This document shows positions 50,536 through 60,207 of a stretch of 64,000 bases of DNA, in pieces (position 1 is the stretch's first letter; every line of letters begins with the position of its first letter). Source of the stretch: Streptomyces exfoliatus. GTDB lineage: Bacteria; Actinomycetota; Actinomycetes; Streptomycetales; Streptomycetaceae. The notes beneath the pieces are model-generated. The model saw only the letters and a program-made list of their open reading frames with translations, made no database searches and was not told the origin of the DNA. The stretch is from NCBI RefSeq assembly GCF_000725545.1, contig NZ_JNZP01000001.1:124001-188000 (forward strand), written 5' to 3'. The position numbers and the translations under genes are program-made.

Positions 50536-50701
50536 CTAGGGTCTTTCGTTCGGATCGGGCCGGATCAGGGGGCGGGGTCTGGTGTCGTGCGTCGCAAGGC
50601 GGAGGAGGGCGCCATGGCGGCGCCATGGCAACCGACGACAACGCGGCGAGGCGCGGTGCCAGGGCCCGCGAGCCCGGCACGATCCAAACGAGAGGCCCTA
50701 G
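50536..50701. mobile_element. 166-bp MITE-like element with CTAG ends
   Basis: Terminal inverted repeats at 50536-50563 and 50674-50701 match at 24 of 28 bases. Both start CTAGGG. The interior holds two direct copies of GGCGCCATGG and no gene. The right end supplies the TAG stop of the SDR gene. Its left arm shares GATCxGGCCGGATC with the centre of the 26651 element, so the two belong to one family. No transposase is encoded, so it would be moved in trans. Confidence 0.75.
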
Positions 50702-51441
50702 CCCCGGCCGATGTACGGCATCGTCGTCGCCATGACCGTGGCGAACTGGACGTTCGCCGCCAGCGGCAGGGACGCCATGTGCACCACCGTCGCCGCCACG
50801 TCCGCCGCGTCCATCACCGGCTCCGCCGCCAGTTCGCCATTGGCCTGCAGGATGCCGGTCTGCATGCGGGCCGTCATCTCGGTCGCCGCGTTGCCGATGT
50901 CGAGCTGGCCGCAGGCGATGCGGTACGGGCGGCCGTCGAGCGACAGGGACTTCGTCAGGCCCGTCATCGCGTGCTTCGTCGCCGTGTACGCGATCGAGTG
51001 CGGGCGCGGTACGTGGGCGGAGATGGAGCCGTTGTTGATGATCCGGCCGCCCTGCGGGTCCTGCTCCTTCATGGCCCGGAAGGCCGCCTGGGCACAGAGG
51101 AACGCGCCCGTCAGGTTGACGTCGACGACCGCCCGCCAGGTGTCCGGGTCCAGGTCCTCGACGGGGACGCCGCCGCCGGCGAACGTACCGGCGTTGTTGA
51201 AGAGCAGGTCGACGCGGCCGTAGCGGTCCCGTACCGCCGTGAAGAGGGCCGCCACCTCCTGCGCCGAGGTCACGTCCGTGGGGACCGCCAGGAAGTCGCC
51301 GGCCGGGAGGGCCGCCGCCGTCTCCTCCAGGGCCCGCGCCCTGCGCCCCGCCAGGGCCACCGACCAGCCCGCCTCCGCGAGGGCCAGTGCCACGCTCCGG
51401 CCGATGCCCGATCCCGCTCCCGTCACCACTGCGATGCTCAT
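50698..51441 (-). CDS. Short-chain dehydrogenase/reductase
   Basis: 247 aa classical [18 protein letters not shown] near 5-19, NNAG near 89, [21 protein letters not shown] with catalytic Ser, Tyr and Lys, then the C-terminal [11 protein letters not shown] typical of intact family members. The TAG stop is in the end of the MITE-like element. Substrate unknown. It lies about 130 bp from the divergent PhoD gene and is not clearly linked to it. Confidence 0.92.
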   Translation of the reverse strand: MSIAVVTGAGSGIGRSVALALAEAGWSVALAGRRARALEETAAALPAGDFLAVPTDVTSAQEVAALFTAVRDRYGRVDLLFNNAGTFAGGGVPVEDLDPDTWRAVVDVNLTGAFLCAQAAFRAMKEQDPQGGRIINNGSISAHVPRPHSIAYTATKHAMTGLTKSLSLDGRPYRIACGQLDIGNAATEMTARMQTGILQANGELAAEPVMDAADVAATVVHMASLPLAANVQFATVMATTMPYIGRG

Positions 51442-51576
51442 GGGCGCGCAGCGTACGCGAGACGTGTGCCCCATGAACTCATTGTCCCGACACGTGGATG
51501 TTCTGTACCCGACAACGTGAGGTCGTCCCGTCCCCCTCGAATGGCGGAAGCGCAACATCCGTCCGGGGAGGGGCAC

Positions 51577-53220
51577 ATGACCCACGTACACGACGACGTA
51601 CAGGACCACTCCGAAGAACTCCGCGCCGCGGCCCGCCACTTCGGCCGCCGCCGGTTCCTCACCGTCTCGGGCGCCGCGGCCGCGCTCGCCTTCGCCACCC
51701 AGCTGCCCGCGGCCGGCGCCGCGGCCGCCGCCGAACTCGACGGCCGGCGTGTCGGCGAGTACCCGTTCAGCCTGGGGGTGGCCTCGGGCGACCCCCAGCC
51801 CGGCTCCGTACTCCTGTGGACCCGGCTCGCACCCCGGCCCTTCGAGCCCGGCGGCGGACTGCCCGCGCGCCGGGTCGGGGTCCGCTGGGAGCTCGCCCAC
51901 GACGAGCGCTTCACCCGGATCGCCCGGCGCGGCCTGGCCACGGCACACCCCGAGTTCCGCCACGCGATACACGTCGAGGTCGAGCACCTCTCCCCGGGCC
52001 GCGTGTACTTCTACCGCTTCCGCGTCGGCGAGTGGACCAGCCCGGTCGGCCGCACCCGCACCGCCCCCGACCTGGGCGCCCACAACACGGCCCTCAAGCT
52101 GGCCGCCGTCTCCTGCCAGGCGTACCACGACGGCTACTTCACGGCCTACCGCCACCTCGCGGACGAGGACCTCGACGTCGTCTTCCACCTCGGCGACTAC
52201 CTGTACGAGTACGCCGTGAACGCCACCGGCGGCGCCCGCGCCTACACCGACCGCGTCCTCCCGGCCGTCTTCAACCGCGAGACGGTCACCCTGGAGGACT
52301 ACCGGCTGCGCTACGGCCTCTACAAGTCCGACCCCGACCTGCGGGCCGCGCACGCCGCCCACCCCTTCGTCGTCACCTGGGACGACCACGAGACCGAGAA
52401 CAACTACGCGGGCGGCATCCCCGAGAACGGCGTCCCGCCCGAGGAGTTCCTGCTCCGCCGCGCCTCCGCCTACCGCGCCTACTGGGAGCACCAGCCGCTG
52501 CGGGCGCCCCAGCGGCCCGAGGGTCCCGACATGCGGATGTACCGGCGGCTGCGCTTCGGGCGGCTCGCCCAGTTCGACATCCTCGACACCCGCCAGTACC
52601 GCTCCGACCAGGCCTACGGGGACGGCTGGCACGTCCCGGGCCCCGTGCTCGACGACCCGGCGCGCACCCTGACCGGCGCCGAGCAGGAACGCTGGCTGCT
52701 TGCCGGCTGGCGCGCCTCGCGGGCCCGCTGGAACGTGCTGCCGCAACAGGTGGTGTTCTCCGAGCGCCGCGACCGGCCCACCGCCGACTACACGGTCTCC
52801 ATGGACGCCTGGGACGGGTACGCGGCCTCCCGGCGGCGGGTCCTCGCGGGCGCCGAGGCCGCGGGCGTCGAGAACCTGATGGTGCTGACCGGCGACGTCC
52901 ACGTCGGCATCGGCCTCGACATCAAGGCCGACTTCCGCGACCCGGGCTCCAGGACCGTCGGCACCGAGATCGTCACCACCTCGATCGCCAGCGGGAAGAA
53001 CGGCGCCGACCGCCCGTCCAACTACGACCGGATCACCCAGGCCAACCCGCACGTGAAGCTCTACAGCGGGCGGCGCGGCTACGTGACGGTGGCGCTCGGG
53101 ACGGAGAGCGCCCGTGCCGACTTCCGTACGGTCCCGTACGTGACGGCCCCGGGCGCCCCCGTCACCACGGCCGGCTCCCTCGTCACGGAAGCAGGCGACC
53201 CCGGTCTCAGGCCTGCGTGA
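51577..53220 (+). CDS. phoD: PhoD-type alkaline phosphatase, Tat-exported
   Basis: 547 aa. A twin-arginine signal ([17 protein letters not shown], about 25-41) precedes the PhoD N-terminal domain ([20 protein letters not shown]) and the metallophosphatase core: [34 protein letters not shown], and the late VLTGDVHVG. It hydrolyses phosphodiesters or monoesters outside the cell with Ca/Fe. ATG 51577 is preceded by GGGGAGGGG; the earlier ATG 51541 lacks a good site. Commonly PhoP-dependent, but no clear PHO box was identified by eye. Confidence 0.92.
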   Translation: MTHVHDDVQDHSEELRAAARHFGRRRFLTVSGAAAALAFATQLPAAGAAAAAELDGRRVGEYPFSLGVASGDPQPGSVLLWTRLAPRPFEPGGGLPARRVGVRWELAHDERFTRIARRGLATAHPEFRHAIHVEVEHLSPGRVYFYRFRVGEWTSPVGRTRTAPDLGAHNTALKLAAVSCQAYHDGYFTAYRHLADEDLDVVFHLGDYLYEYAVNATGGARAYTDRVLPAVFNRETVTLEDYRLRYGLYKSDPDLRAAHAAHPFVVTWDDHETENNYAGGIPENGVPPEEFLLRRASAYRAYWEHQPLRAPQRPEGPDMRMYRRLRFGRLAQFDILDTRQYRSDQAYGDGWHVPGPVLDDPARTLTGAEQERWLLAGWRASRARWNVLPQQVVFSERRDRPTADYTVSMDAWDGYAASRRRVLAGAEAAGVENLMVLTGDVHVGIGLDIKADFRDPGSRTVGTEIVTTSIASGKNGADRPSNYDRITQANPHVKLYSGRRGYVTVALGTESARADFRTVPYVTAPGAPVTTAGSLVTEAGDPGLRPA

Positions 53221-54235
53221 CGAGCGCCTCCCGAGGCTCTTCCCGCCGGTCCTCCTGCGGGTAGCGGACGCCGATGCGGTCCCGTACCGCGTCGAGCGTC
53301 CGCATCACCGCGAGCGAGCCGTCGAGCGGCACGAGCGCCGACTCCGTCGCGCCCGCCCGCAGGCAGCGCATGACCTCGGCGGCCTCGTGCCGGAGGGAGT
53401 GCGGATCGTCCTCGTTGACGAACTCCTCCGGCTCCTCGCCGTCGCGGTGCAGCGTGAACCGCTCGGGGAAAAAGAAGCCGCGCGGTACGTCGATCCGGCC
53501 GAGGGTGCCCGTCACGGACGCCGTCAGCGGGGTGTCCGCGACGAGCGAGCAGGACAGCAGGGCCGAGGCGCCCTTGTCCGACCAGCCGAGCAACATGCTG
53601 GTGTTGACGTCCACGCCCAGCGGCGAGAGCAGCGCGTGCGCCTGGACGGAGTCCGGCTCACCGAGGAGCAGCTGCGCGAACGACACCGGGTACACGCCCA
53701 GGTCGAGCAGCGCCCCGCCGCCCACCGCCGGGTCGAGGAGCCGGTGATCCGCGGGGAACGGGCCCGCGAGCCCGAAGTCCGCCTGCACCGTGCGGATCTC
53801 GCCGATCGCCCCGTCGCGGACCAGCTCGACGAGCCGCCCGATGAGCGGGTTGCAGTACATCCACATGGCCTCCATGAGGAAGAGACCACGGTCCCGGGAG
53901 AGAGTGACGAGTTCCTCCGCCTCCCCGGCGTTCAGCGTGAGAGCCTTCTCGCAGAGCACCGCCTTGCCCGCCTCCAGGGCGAGGCCGGCCGCCTCCCGGT
54001 GGGCGTGGTGCGGAGTGGCCACGTACACCACGTCGACGTCCTCGTCGGCGAAGAGCCCGGCCCACTCCCCGTACGCCCGCGGGATCCCGAACCGGTCGGC
54101 GAAGGCCTTCGCCGACGCCTCGGTGCGGGACGCCACGGCGACGATCTCCGCGCCGTCGAGCGTCGCGACGTCCGTCGTGAACCGCTCCGCTATGCCGCCC
54201 GTCGCCAGGATTCCCCAGCGCACCTTCTGACTCAT
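53207..54235 (-). CDS. Gfo/Idh/MocA-family oxidoreductase
   Basis: 342 aa. The NAD(P)-binding start [15 protein letters not shown] (about 5-19), the signature [17 protein letters not shown] (Glu-Lys, about 94-110) and [19 protein letters not shown] match trans-1,2-dihydrobenzene-1,2-diol dehydrogenase-like members. Acts on a sugar or cyclic alcohol. ATG 54235 is chosen over 54268 because of GGTGGGG before it. The 3' end overlaps the convergent PhoD gene by 14 bp. Confidence 0.92.
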   Translation of the reverse strand: MSQKVRWGILATGGIAERFTTDVATLDGAEIVAVASRTEASAKAFADRFGIPRAYGEWAGLFADEDVDVVYVATPHHAHREAAGLALEAGKAVLCEKALTLNAGEAEELVTLSRDRGLFLMEAMWMYCNPLIGRLVELVRDGAIGEIRTVQADFGLAGPFPADHRLLDPAVGGGALLDLGVYPVSFAQLLLGEPDSVQAHALLSPLGVDVNTSMLLGWSDKGASALLSCSLVADTPLTASVTGTLGRIDVPRGFFFPERFTLHRDGEEPEEFVNEDDPHSLRHEAAEVMRCLRAGATESALVPLDGSLAVMRTLDAVRDRIGVRYPQEDRREEPREALVTQA

Positions 54236-54306
54236 GTTCCCCACCCGTCCCACAGAGGTCTCGACCATGCCGATCGAGCTGAGAGCATAGGCAAGGATTC
54301 AACGAA

Positions 54307-55692
54307 ATGGAGCAGTCGATGCCGGAGAGCGGCCACAAAACGACACAAGGACACATAACCGATACCGCCCCCGAGACCAGCACCGGCCCGGTGACCACCA
54401 CCGGCCCGGTGACCGCCACCGGCCCGGAGACCGCCACCGCCGGCACGGCGAAGGCCGCCGACGCGACCGCCGCACGAAGGACCGGGCTGCTCGTCACCCT
54501 CGTGCTCGGCGGGCTCACCGCCCTCCCCCCGCTCTCCATGGACATGTACCTCCCGGCCCTGCCGGAGGTCACCGGAGCGCTGCACGCCCCCGCCGCCACG
54601 ATCCAGCTCACCCTCACCGCCTGCCTCGCCGGCATGGCCCTCGGGCAGCTCGTCGTCGGCCCCATGAGCGACAAGTGGGGACGCCGCCGCCCCCTGCTCA
54701 TCGGCATGATCGTGTACGTCGTCGCCACCGCGTTCTGCGCGCTCGCCCCCACCGCCGGACTCCTCATCGGCTTCCGGCTGCTCCAGGGCCTCGCGGGCGC
54801 CGCCGGCATCGTCATCGCCCGCGCCGTCGTCCGCGACCTGTACGACGGCGTCGAGATGGCCCGCTTCTTCTCCACCCTCATGCTGATCTCCGGCGTCGCC
54901 CCGATCATCGCGCCCCTCATCGGCGGTCAGATCATGCGGCTCACCGACTGGCGGGGCGTCTTCCACGTCCTCACCCTGATCGGCGTGCTCCTCACCGTCG
55001 TCGTCTGGCGCTTCCTCGGCGAGACCCTTCCGCCCGAGCGGCGTCACGAGGGCGGCGTCGGCGAAGCCCTGCGCACCATGAGGGGCCTGCTCGCCGACCG
55101 GGTCTTCACCGGCTACATGCTGACCGGCGGACTCGCCTTCGCGGCCCTCTTCGCCTACATCTCGGCCTCGCCGTTCGTCGTCCAGGAGATCTACGGAGCC
55201 TCCCCGCAGACCTTCAGCCTGCTCTTCGGGATCAACTCGATCGGGCTCGTCGCCGTCGGCCAGATCAACGGCAAGCTCCTCATCGGCCGCGTCAGCCTCG
55301 ACAAGGCGCTCGGCTGGGGCCTCGGGATCATCCTCCTCGCCGCCCTCGCGCTGCTCCTCATGACCAGCGGCGTCTTCGGCGAGGTCGGGCTCGTGCCCGT
55401 GGCCGCCGGACTCTTCGTCCTGATGTCCGCGATGGGCCTCGCCATGCCGAACACCAACGCCCAGGCCCTGATGCGCACCCCGCACGCCGCCGGGTCCGCC
55501 TCCGCGCTCCTCGGCACCACGTCGTTCCTCGTCGGCGCCATCGCCTCCCCGCTCGTCGGCATCGCGGGCGAGCACACGGCCGTCCCGATGGCGGTCGTCC
55601 AGCTCACCTGCGCCGTCCTGGCCGTCACCTGCTTCCTCGGCCTGTGCCGCCCGTGGCGGACCACCGACAAGGCGGCGGTCGCGGGCGCCTGA
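54307..55692 (+). CDS. Bcr/CflA-family drug exporter (MFS, 12 helices)
   Basis: 461 aa. A 55-residue cytoplasmic N-terminus carries a near-repeat STGPVTTTGPVTATGPETAT, from an 18-bp tandem repeat at about 54383-54440. Helix 1 has PLSMDMYLPALPEV, the Bcr signature, and the motif-A loop is GPMSDKWGRRRPLLIG. Proton-driven efflux of drugs. ATG 54307 is chosen; ATG 54319 is also possible. Divergent from the oxidoreductase. Confidence 0.92.
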   Translation: MEQSMPESGHKTTQGHITDTAPETSTGPVTTTGPVTATGPETATAGTAKAADATAARRTGLLVTLVLGGLTALPPLSMDMYLPALPEVTGALHAPAATIQLTLTACLAGMALGQLVVGPMSDKWGRRRPLLIGMIVYVVATAFCALAPTAGLLIGFRLLQGLAGAAGIVIARAVVRDLYDGVEMARFFSTLMLISGVAPIIAPLIGGQIMRLTDWRGVFHVLTLIGVLLTVVVWRFLGETLPPERRHEGGVGEALRTMRGLLADRVFTGYMLTGGLAFAALFAYISASPFVVQEIYGASPQTFSLLFGINSIGLVAVGQINGKLLIGRVSLDKALGWGLGIILLAALALLLMTSGVFGEVGLVPVAAGLFVLMSAMGLAMPNTNAQALMRTPHAAGSASALLGTTSFLVGAIASPLVGIAGEHTAVPMAVVQLTCAVLAVTCFLGLCRPWRTTDKAAVAGA

Positions 55693-55755
55693 CAGGCAGG
55701 CGGCCACGGGCGTCCGGCGGGACGGTGCCGGGCGGGTCCCTGGGTGTCCCGGGGG

Positions 55756-56448
55756 TCAGTACCCCCGGCTCCCGGTCTCGCCGAGGGCCTGGACCTGGCT
55801 GGCCTGGACCACGGCGGAGTGCCGCACGTTGTCGGGCAGGACGTCGCTCGCGACGATGTGCGCCACGACGGTGCCCAGGCGCATGACCACGACGTCGACG
55901 TCGACCTCGTCGTCCCGGACCGCCTCGGTCTCGTCGGCCCCGGAGTCCACGGTCTTCTGCTGCCAGCGGCCGCCGGAGGAGGCGTCCGCCTTCCGCCACC
56001 GGTCCACCTGGCCCTTCATCGCCGCCTTCGCCTGATCGGCCGTCTCGAACGAGAAGAGCCGGAACTCCACGCGGGCGCCGTCGGAGTTGCCCCGAGCCTC
56101 CATGTCCTTCCCGGAGGCGGCGACGAGACCCGCGCAGGAGATTCCTTCCTCCTGGGCGCAGTACTCGGCGGCCTCGCCCTCCTGGACGACGAAGGGGTCG
56201 CCGCCGACCATGACGTCGCCAACCTGGGACTCGATCGGCAGTGCGTTCAGCAGTCCGGTCGCGTCCAGCATGAGGGGCCGCGGCGCATCCGCCCCCTGCT
56301 CGCCCCCCTGCTCCGCCCCCTGCTGGTTCGCGCCGGGAACGGCCGCGGGCTTCGTGCTCCCCGGCGCCGGATCCCCCTCCGTACCGCATCCCGCCAGCGC
56401 GAACGCCAGTGCCGTCGCCACGACAGTCCCCCGTACGGCAGCCTTCAC
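55756..56448 (-). CDS. Lipoprotein of unknown function
   Basis: 230 aa, GTG start 56448 with GAGGAG. The lipobox is ALAGC (Cys21), then a Pro/Gly/Gln linker with EQGGEQGAD, then a beta-rich domain with a hydrophobic LGTVVAHIVASDV near the end. Two cysteines (AEYCAQEEGISCAGL) could pair. The family is not recognised; it may be a surface sensor similar to sigma-factor-associated lipoproteins. Not clearly related to the lipoprotein pair at 4639. Confidence 0.78.
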   Translation of the reverse strand: MKAAVRGTVVATALAFALAGCGTEGDPAPGSTKPAAVPGANQQGAEQGGEQGADAPRPLMLDATGLLNALPIESQVGDVMVGGDPFVVQEGEAAEYCAQEEGISCAGLVAASGKDMEARGNSDGARVEFRLFSFETADQAKAAMKGQVDRWRKADASSGGRWQQKTVDSGADETEAVRDDEVDVDVVVMRLGTVVAHIVASDVLPDNVRHSAVVQASQVQALGETGSRGY

Positions 56449-56472
56449 CTGAACTCCTCATGCATCCGATGA

Positions 56473-56487
56473 CAAGTGATCAACTTG
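56473..56487. promoter_or_regulatory. Inverted repeat in A/T-rich lipoprotein promoter region
   Basis: CAAGTGATCAACTTG, a 5-bp perfect inverted repeat around GATCA, sits in the most A/T-rich part of the intergenic region between the divergent lipoprotein and Rsm22 genes. Weak evidence. Confidence 0.3.
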
Positions 56488-56615
56488 GCATGAACACCCA
56501 ACATCATCGGCGGGAGATCGACCAACTCCGCAGGCCCGCACGGTCGCTCGTGGCCGCCGGTGCCCAGGAGGCGGGCTCGGCCGCCGGCCCGCGCTCCACC
56601 GCCTAAAATGTCGAG

Positions 56616-57599
56616 GTGAACGCCTCCGCCCCCTCCGCCGACTCCCTGCGCGCCGCCCTCGCCGGGCTCCTCGACGGGCTGCCGCCCCGCCGGGCCGCCC
56701 AGGCCGTCGAGCGGCTGATCGCCAACTACCGGGGCACCACCCCGACGGACGCCCCCGTGCTGCGCGACCGCTCCGACGTCGCCGCGTACGCCGCGTACCG
56801 GATGCCGGCGACCTTCGAGGCGGTACGGGGCGCCCTCGGCGCGCTGTGCGCGGCCATGCCCGACTGGGAACCCCGTACCCACACCGACGTCGGCGGGGGG
56901 ACGGGCGCGGCGAGCTGGGCCGTCGCCGAGGCCTGGGAGGACGCGCCGCCCCGCAGCACCGTCCTCGACTGGGCGGAACCGGCCCTCGCGCTCGGCCGCG
57001 AACTCGCGGCCGGCACCCTGGACGCCGAGTGGCGCACGGCCAGGATCGGCGGCGGGCTGCGGCTCGCGGAAACGGACCTCGTCACCGTCTCGTACGTCCT
57101 CAAGGAGCTGACCGAGGCCGACCGGGCGGCGCTCGTGGCCGAGGCGGCGCGCGCGGCCAGGACCGTGGTGATCGTCGAGCCCGGCACCCCCGACGGCTAC
57201 GAGCGGATCATGGCCGCCCGCACCCTCCTCGTCGACGCCGGGTTCACCGTCGCCGCCCCCTGCCCGCACAGCGGGGCCTGCCCGATCGAGCCGGGCGCGG
57301 ACTGGTGCCACTTCTCGGCCCGGGTGAGCAGGTCCTCGCTGCACCGGCAGGTGAAGGGCGGCTCGCTGCCGTACGAGGACGAGAAGTACAGCTACGTGGC
57401 GGCGACCCGCGAACCGGCGGCCCCGACGGTCTCCCGCATCACCCGCAGGCCACAGATCCGCAAGGGCCTGGTGCTCCTGGAACTGTGCGGCCCCGACGGG
57501 CTCGCGCGGGAGACGGTCACCAAGCGCCACGGGCCTCTGTACAAGCAGGCCCGTGACGCCGAGTGGGGCGACTCCTGGCCCCCGGACGACGAGGGCTGA
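56616..57599 (+). CDS. Rsm22-type (small ribosomal subunit) methyltransferase-like protein
   Basis: 327 aa, GTG start. The SAM-binding region is THTDVGGGTGAASWAVAEAW (about 88-107), and the acidic TVLDWAEPALALGREL follows. CPHSGACPIEPGADWCHFS (about 219-237) holds the conserved Cys cluster of Rsm22, which binds an iron-sulfur or zinc centre. Mitochondrial and bacterial Rsm22 assist maturation of the small ribosomal subunit; enzymatic activity in bacteria is not certain. Confidence 0.9.
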   Translation: MNASAPSADSLRAALAGLLDGLPPRRAAQAVERLIANYRGTTPTDAPVLRDRSDVAAYAAYRMPATFEAVRGALGALCAAMPDWEPRTHTDVGGGTGAASWAVAEAWEDAPPRSTVLDWAEPALALGRELAAGTLDAEWRTARIGGGLRLAETDLVTVSYVLKELTEADRAALVAEAARAARTVVIVEPGTPDGYERIMAARTLLVDAGFTVAAPCPHSGACPIEPGADWCHFSARVSRSSLHRQVKGGSLPYEDEKYSYVAATREPAAPTVSRITRRPQIRKGLVLLELCGPDGLARETVTKRHGPLYKQARDAEWGDSWPPDDEG

Positions 57600-57636
57600 G
57601 GAGGCCGGCCGGTCGCCGGCGGGGCTCAGGACCGCT

Positions 57637-58467
57637 TCAGGGCCGCAGCTCCTGGGTGCAGCACTTCACGCTGCCGCCGCCCTTGAGGAATTCGCCCAGG
57701 TCCATGCCGATCGGCTCGAAGCCCCGCTCGCGCAGCGGCTCGAAGAGGCCCACCGCCGCCTGCGGGAGGAGGACGTTGAGGCCGTCGCTCACCCCGTTCA
57801 GACCGAGGGCCGCCGCGTCCGCGGCCGTCGCGATCAGGGCGTCGGGGAAGAGCCGGGCCAGCACCGCGCGGCTGCCGGGGGAGAAGGCGTCCGGGTAGTA
57901 CATGATCTCGTCCCGGGCGTCGTCCAGGACGCACAGCGCGGTGTCCAGGTGGTAGTAGCGCGGGTCCACCAGCTCCAGACCGATCACCGGGCGGCCGAAG
58001 AACTCCTGCGCCTCGCCGTGGGCGAGCGGGCTGGAGCGGAAGCCGCGTCCTGCGAGGATCCAGGAGGCGGTGACGGCGAAGTCGCCCTCGCCCTCGTTCA
58101 CGTGCTCCGGGACCCGTACGGCGTCGTCCGCCCAGCCGTTTCCGCGGAACCAGGACAGGTGCGCACCCGCCTCGGCCGCGCGTTCCGCGTGGGCGAACCT
58201 CGCGCCGAGGACGCGGCCGCCGACGACGGTGGCGCCGTTCGCCGCGAAGACCATGTCCGGCAGCGCCGGGTCGGGCGTGAGGAGCTCGACGGTGTGGCCG
58301 AGCGCGCGGTAGCGGTCGCGCAGGTCCTCCCACTGGGTGAGGGCGAGCGGCAGGTCGACCGGTTTCGTGGGGTCCATCCAGGGGTTGATGGAGTACGTCA
58401 CCGCGAAGTGTGCGGGTGGGCACATCAGATAACGGCGGGGCGAGGACGAGCGCGGGGTGGGGCGCAA
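57637..58467 (-). CDS. Dimethylargininase / arginine-deiminase-fold amidinohydrolase
   Basis: 276 aa from TTG 58467. MCPPAHFAVTYSINPWMD near 17-34, the Asp motif DMVFAANGATVV, the HVNEGEGDF substrate loop, YYHLDTALCVLDD with catalytic His, and the nucleophilic Cys at the end (GGSVKCCTQEL) are all there. It removes dimethylamine from methylated arginine, or acts on arginine or ornithine derivatives. The TTG is chosen because GAGGAG lies 8 nt upstream; the next in-frame ATG would remove conserved residues. It is divergent from a TetR gene. Confidence 0.88.
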   Translation of the reverse strand: MRPTPRSSSPRRYLMCPPAHFAVTYSINPWMDPTKPVDLPLALTQWEDLRDRYRALGHTVELLTPDPALPDMVFAANGATVVGGRVLGARFAHAERAAEAGAHLSWFRGNGWADDAVRVPEHVNEGEGDFAVTASWILAGRGFRSSPLAHGEAQEFFGRPVIGLELVDPRYYHLDTALCVLDDARDEIMYYPDAFSPGSRAVLARLFPDALIATAADAAALGLNGVSDGLNVLLPQAAVGLFEPLRERGFEPIGMDLGEFLKGGGSVKCCTQELRP

Positions 58468-58586
58468 TGAGGGCTCCTCACGGACGGGCGGACGTAAGAA
58501 CCGGAGATCGGTGGACCCCATGTTCCGCCCTCGGAGCCCCGCACGCTGTGGACCGTTCGGGTGGTTCGGGGACCACCCGCACAGGC

Positions 58587-58601
58587 GAGACGTACCGTCT
58601 C
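58587..58601. promoter_or_regulatory. TetR operator before the TetR gene at 58622
   Basis: GAGACG-TAC-CGTCTC, a perfect 6-bp inverted repeat with 3-bp spacer, ends 20 bp before the TetR start. This is the position of a self-regulating site and resembles known TetR-type operators. It could also act on the divergent dimethylargininase gene. Confidence 0.6.
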
Positions 58602-58621
58602 GGCGCTGTTAGATTGGGGTC

Positions 58622-59257
58622 ATGTCCGACACCAAGGCCCCCGACGCCTCCCGGCGCAGCGAGCGCTCCCGCCGCGCCATCTTCGACGCCGCCCTCGCCC
58701 TCGTCTCCGAGACCGGCTACGCCAGGACCACCATCGAGGGCATCGCCGCCCGCGCCGGCGTCGGCAAGCAGACCATCTACCGCTGGTGGCCCTCCAAGGC
58801 CGCCGTCCTCCTCGACGCCTTCCTCGACCTGGCCGCGCGGGCCAACGAAGCAGCGGGGCTGGACGCCCCCGGCGGGGAAGGGGCCGGTGAGATCCCGAAC
58901 ACCGGCGACCTCGCCGCCGACCTCAAGTACGTCCTGCGCGCCACCGTCGACGAGATGAACGACCCCGCCTTCGACCTCCCCACCCGCGCCCTCGCAGCCG
59001 AGGGCATCGTCGACCCCGAGCTCGGCGCCCGCTTCACCGAGGCCCTCCTCGAACCCCAGCTCCAGTACTACGCCCGCCGCATCGAGGCGGCCCAGGCCGC
59101 GGGCGACGTCGACCCCGACGCCGACCCCCGCATCGCCCTCGAACTGCTCGTCGGCCCCCTCCACCACCGCTGGGCGCACCGCACCCTGCCGCTCACCCAC
59201 GGCTACGCCGACGCCCTCGTCGACCAGGTCCTGCGCGGGCTCGCCCCCCGCCCCTGA
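58622..59257 (+). CDS. TetR/AcrR-family transcriptional regulator
   Basis: 211 aa. The HTH covers about 15-60: RRAIFDAALALVSETGYART, TIEGIAARAGVGKQTIYRWW and PSKAAVLLDAFLDL. The C-terminal domain is of the TetR_C_11-like kind found in many Streptomyces regulators of efflux. It probably represses itself through the palindrome at 58587. The target beyond that is not evident. Confidence 0.92.
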   Translation: MSDTKAPDASRRSERSRRAIFDAALALVSETGYARTTIEGIAARAGVGKQTIYRWWPSKAAVLLDAFLDLAARANEAAGLDAPGGEGAGEIPNTGDLAADLKYVLRATVDEMNDPAFDLPTRALAAEGIVDPELGARFTEALLEPQLQYYARRIEAAQAAGDVDPDADPRIALELLVGPLHHRWAHRTLPLTHGYADALVDQVLRGLAPRP

Positions 59258-59370
59258 CCCCGTGCGCACACCGGTTCCCCACCCCGGTTCCACACTCCGG
59301 TCACCTGAGGCGCAGGATGGTGGGACCATGGGAGGAGCCGAACGGGCGAGCATGAGCTGTGAGGGGATAG

Positions 59371-60150
59371 ATGGGCGACGGCATCGGCCGCTACCGCGGC
59401 ACGGAGAGCAAACTCGCACAGTGGCTGCGCAGGCGCCCCAAACGCACCGCGGCCGACGACGAGAACGACCGCGAGAAGCTGCTCCTGGCCGTCGCCGCCG
59501 CAGGGCTGCCCCTGGCCCCCGCCGCGTACCCCGTGGGCTACAGCTGCTCCTGTGAGCGGATCGGCTGTCCCACCCCCGGCCGGCACCCGGTCTCCTTCGC
59601 CTGGCAGACCCAGTCGACCACCGACCGCGCCCAGATCGAGCGCTGGGCCCGCAACGAGCCCGAGGCGAACTTCGTCACTTCCACCGGCATGGTCCACGAC
59701 GTCCTCGACGTACCGATGGCGGCCGGCCGGGCCGCCCTGGAGCGCCTGCTCGCCGACGGCGTCGAGGTCGGGCCCGTCGCCGAGTCCGCCGACGCCGACA
59801 CCCTCGGCGGGCGGATGCTCTTCTTCACCGCCACCCGCGGCACCCCCGAGGACGAGGACGAGTGGTGGCCGTGTGAGCTCGACTGCCACCCGGAGACGAT
59901 GGACGAGCACCCGGGGCTGCGCTGGCACTGCCGCGGCAGCTACGTCCTCGTACCGCCCGCCCGGCTTCCCGGGGACGAGAGCGCCCATCCGGTCGTCGCC
60001 TGGCTCCGCGGCCCCGAGCACCCGCTGCCCGACCCGCTGAACCTCCTGGACACGCTCCAGGACGCCTGTGCGCGGCACGCGGCGCAGCGCGAGGCGGACG
60101 GGGACGGGGAGCACACGGCCCACGAGATCGCCTGGCCGCTGACCCGCTGA
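59371..60150 (+). CDS. Prim-Pol-like (bifunctional DNA primase/polymerase N-terminal) protein
   Basis: 259 aa. The AEP-type start AAAGLPLAPAAYPVGYSCSC and a zinc-knuckle-like CSCERIGCPTPGRHP lie at about 45-72. The FVTSTGMVHDVLDVPMAAG segment (about 101-119) holds the catalytic-type DxxD, but Pro follows where the second acidic residue of a polymerase DxD is expected. No helicase domain follows, and there is no plasmid context. It may be a chromosomal relic or a regulatory protein with this fold. The 3' end has an 8-bp tandem repeat GCTGACCC (60138-60161). Confidence 0.82.
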   Translation: MGDGIGRYRGTESKLAQWLRRRPKRTAADDENDREKLLLAVAAAGLPLAPAAYPVGYSCSCERIGCPTPGRHPVSFAWQTQSTTDRAQIERWARNEPEANFVTSTGMVHDVLDVPMAAGRAALERLLADGVEVGPVAESADADTLGGRMLFFTATRGTPEDEDEWWPCELDCHPETMDEHPGLRWHCRGSYVLVPPARLPGDESAHPVVAWLRGPEHPLPDPLNLLDTLQDACARHAAQREADGDGEHTAHEIAWPLTR

Positions 60151-60167
60151 CCCGCTGACCCGCTGAT
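60138..60167 (+). repeat. 8-bp tandem repeat at the Prim-Pol gene end
   Basis: Three copies of GCTGACCC, then a partial GCTGAT. The second copy contains the TGA stop codon, so copy number does not alter the protein. Confidence 0.8.
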
Positions 60168-60207
60168 CTGCTGTCCGCCTGACCCAGCGGGCCGGCCGTT
60201 GAGGGCC

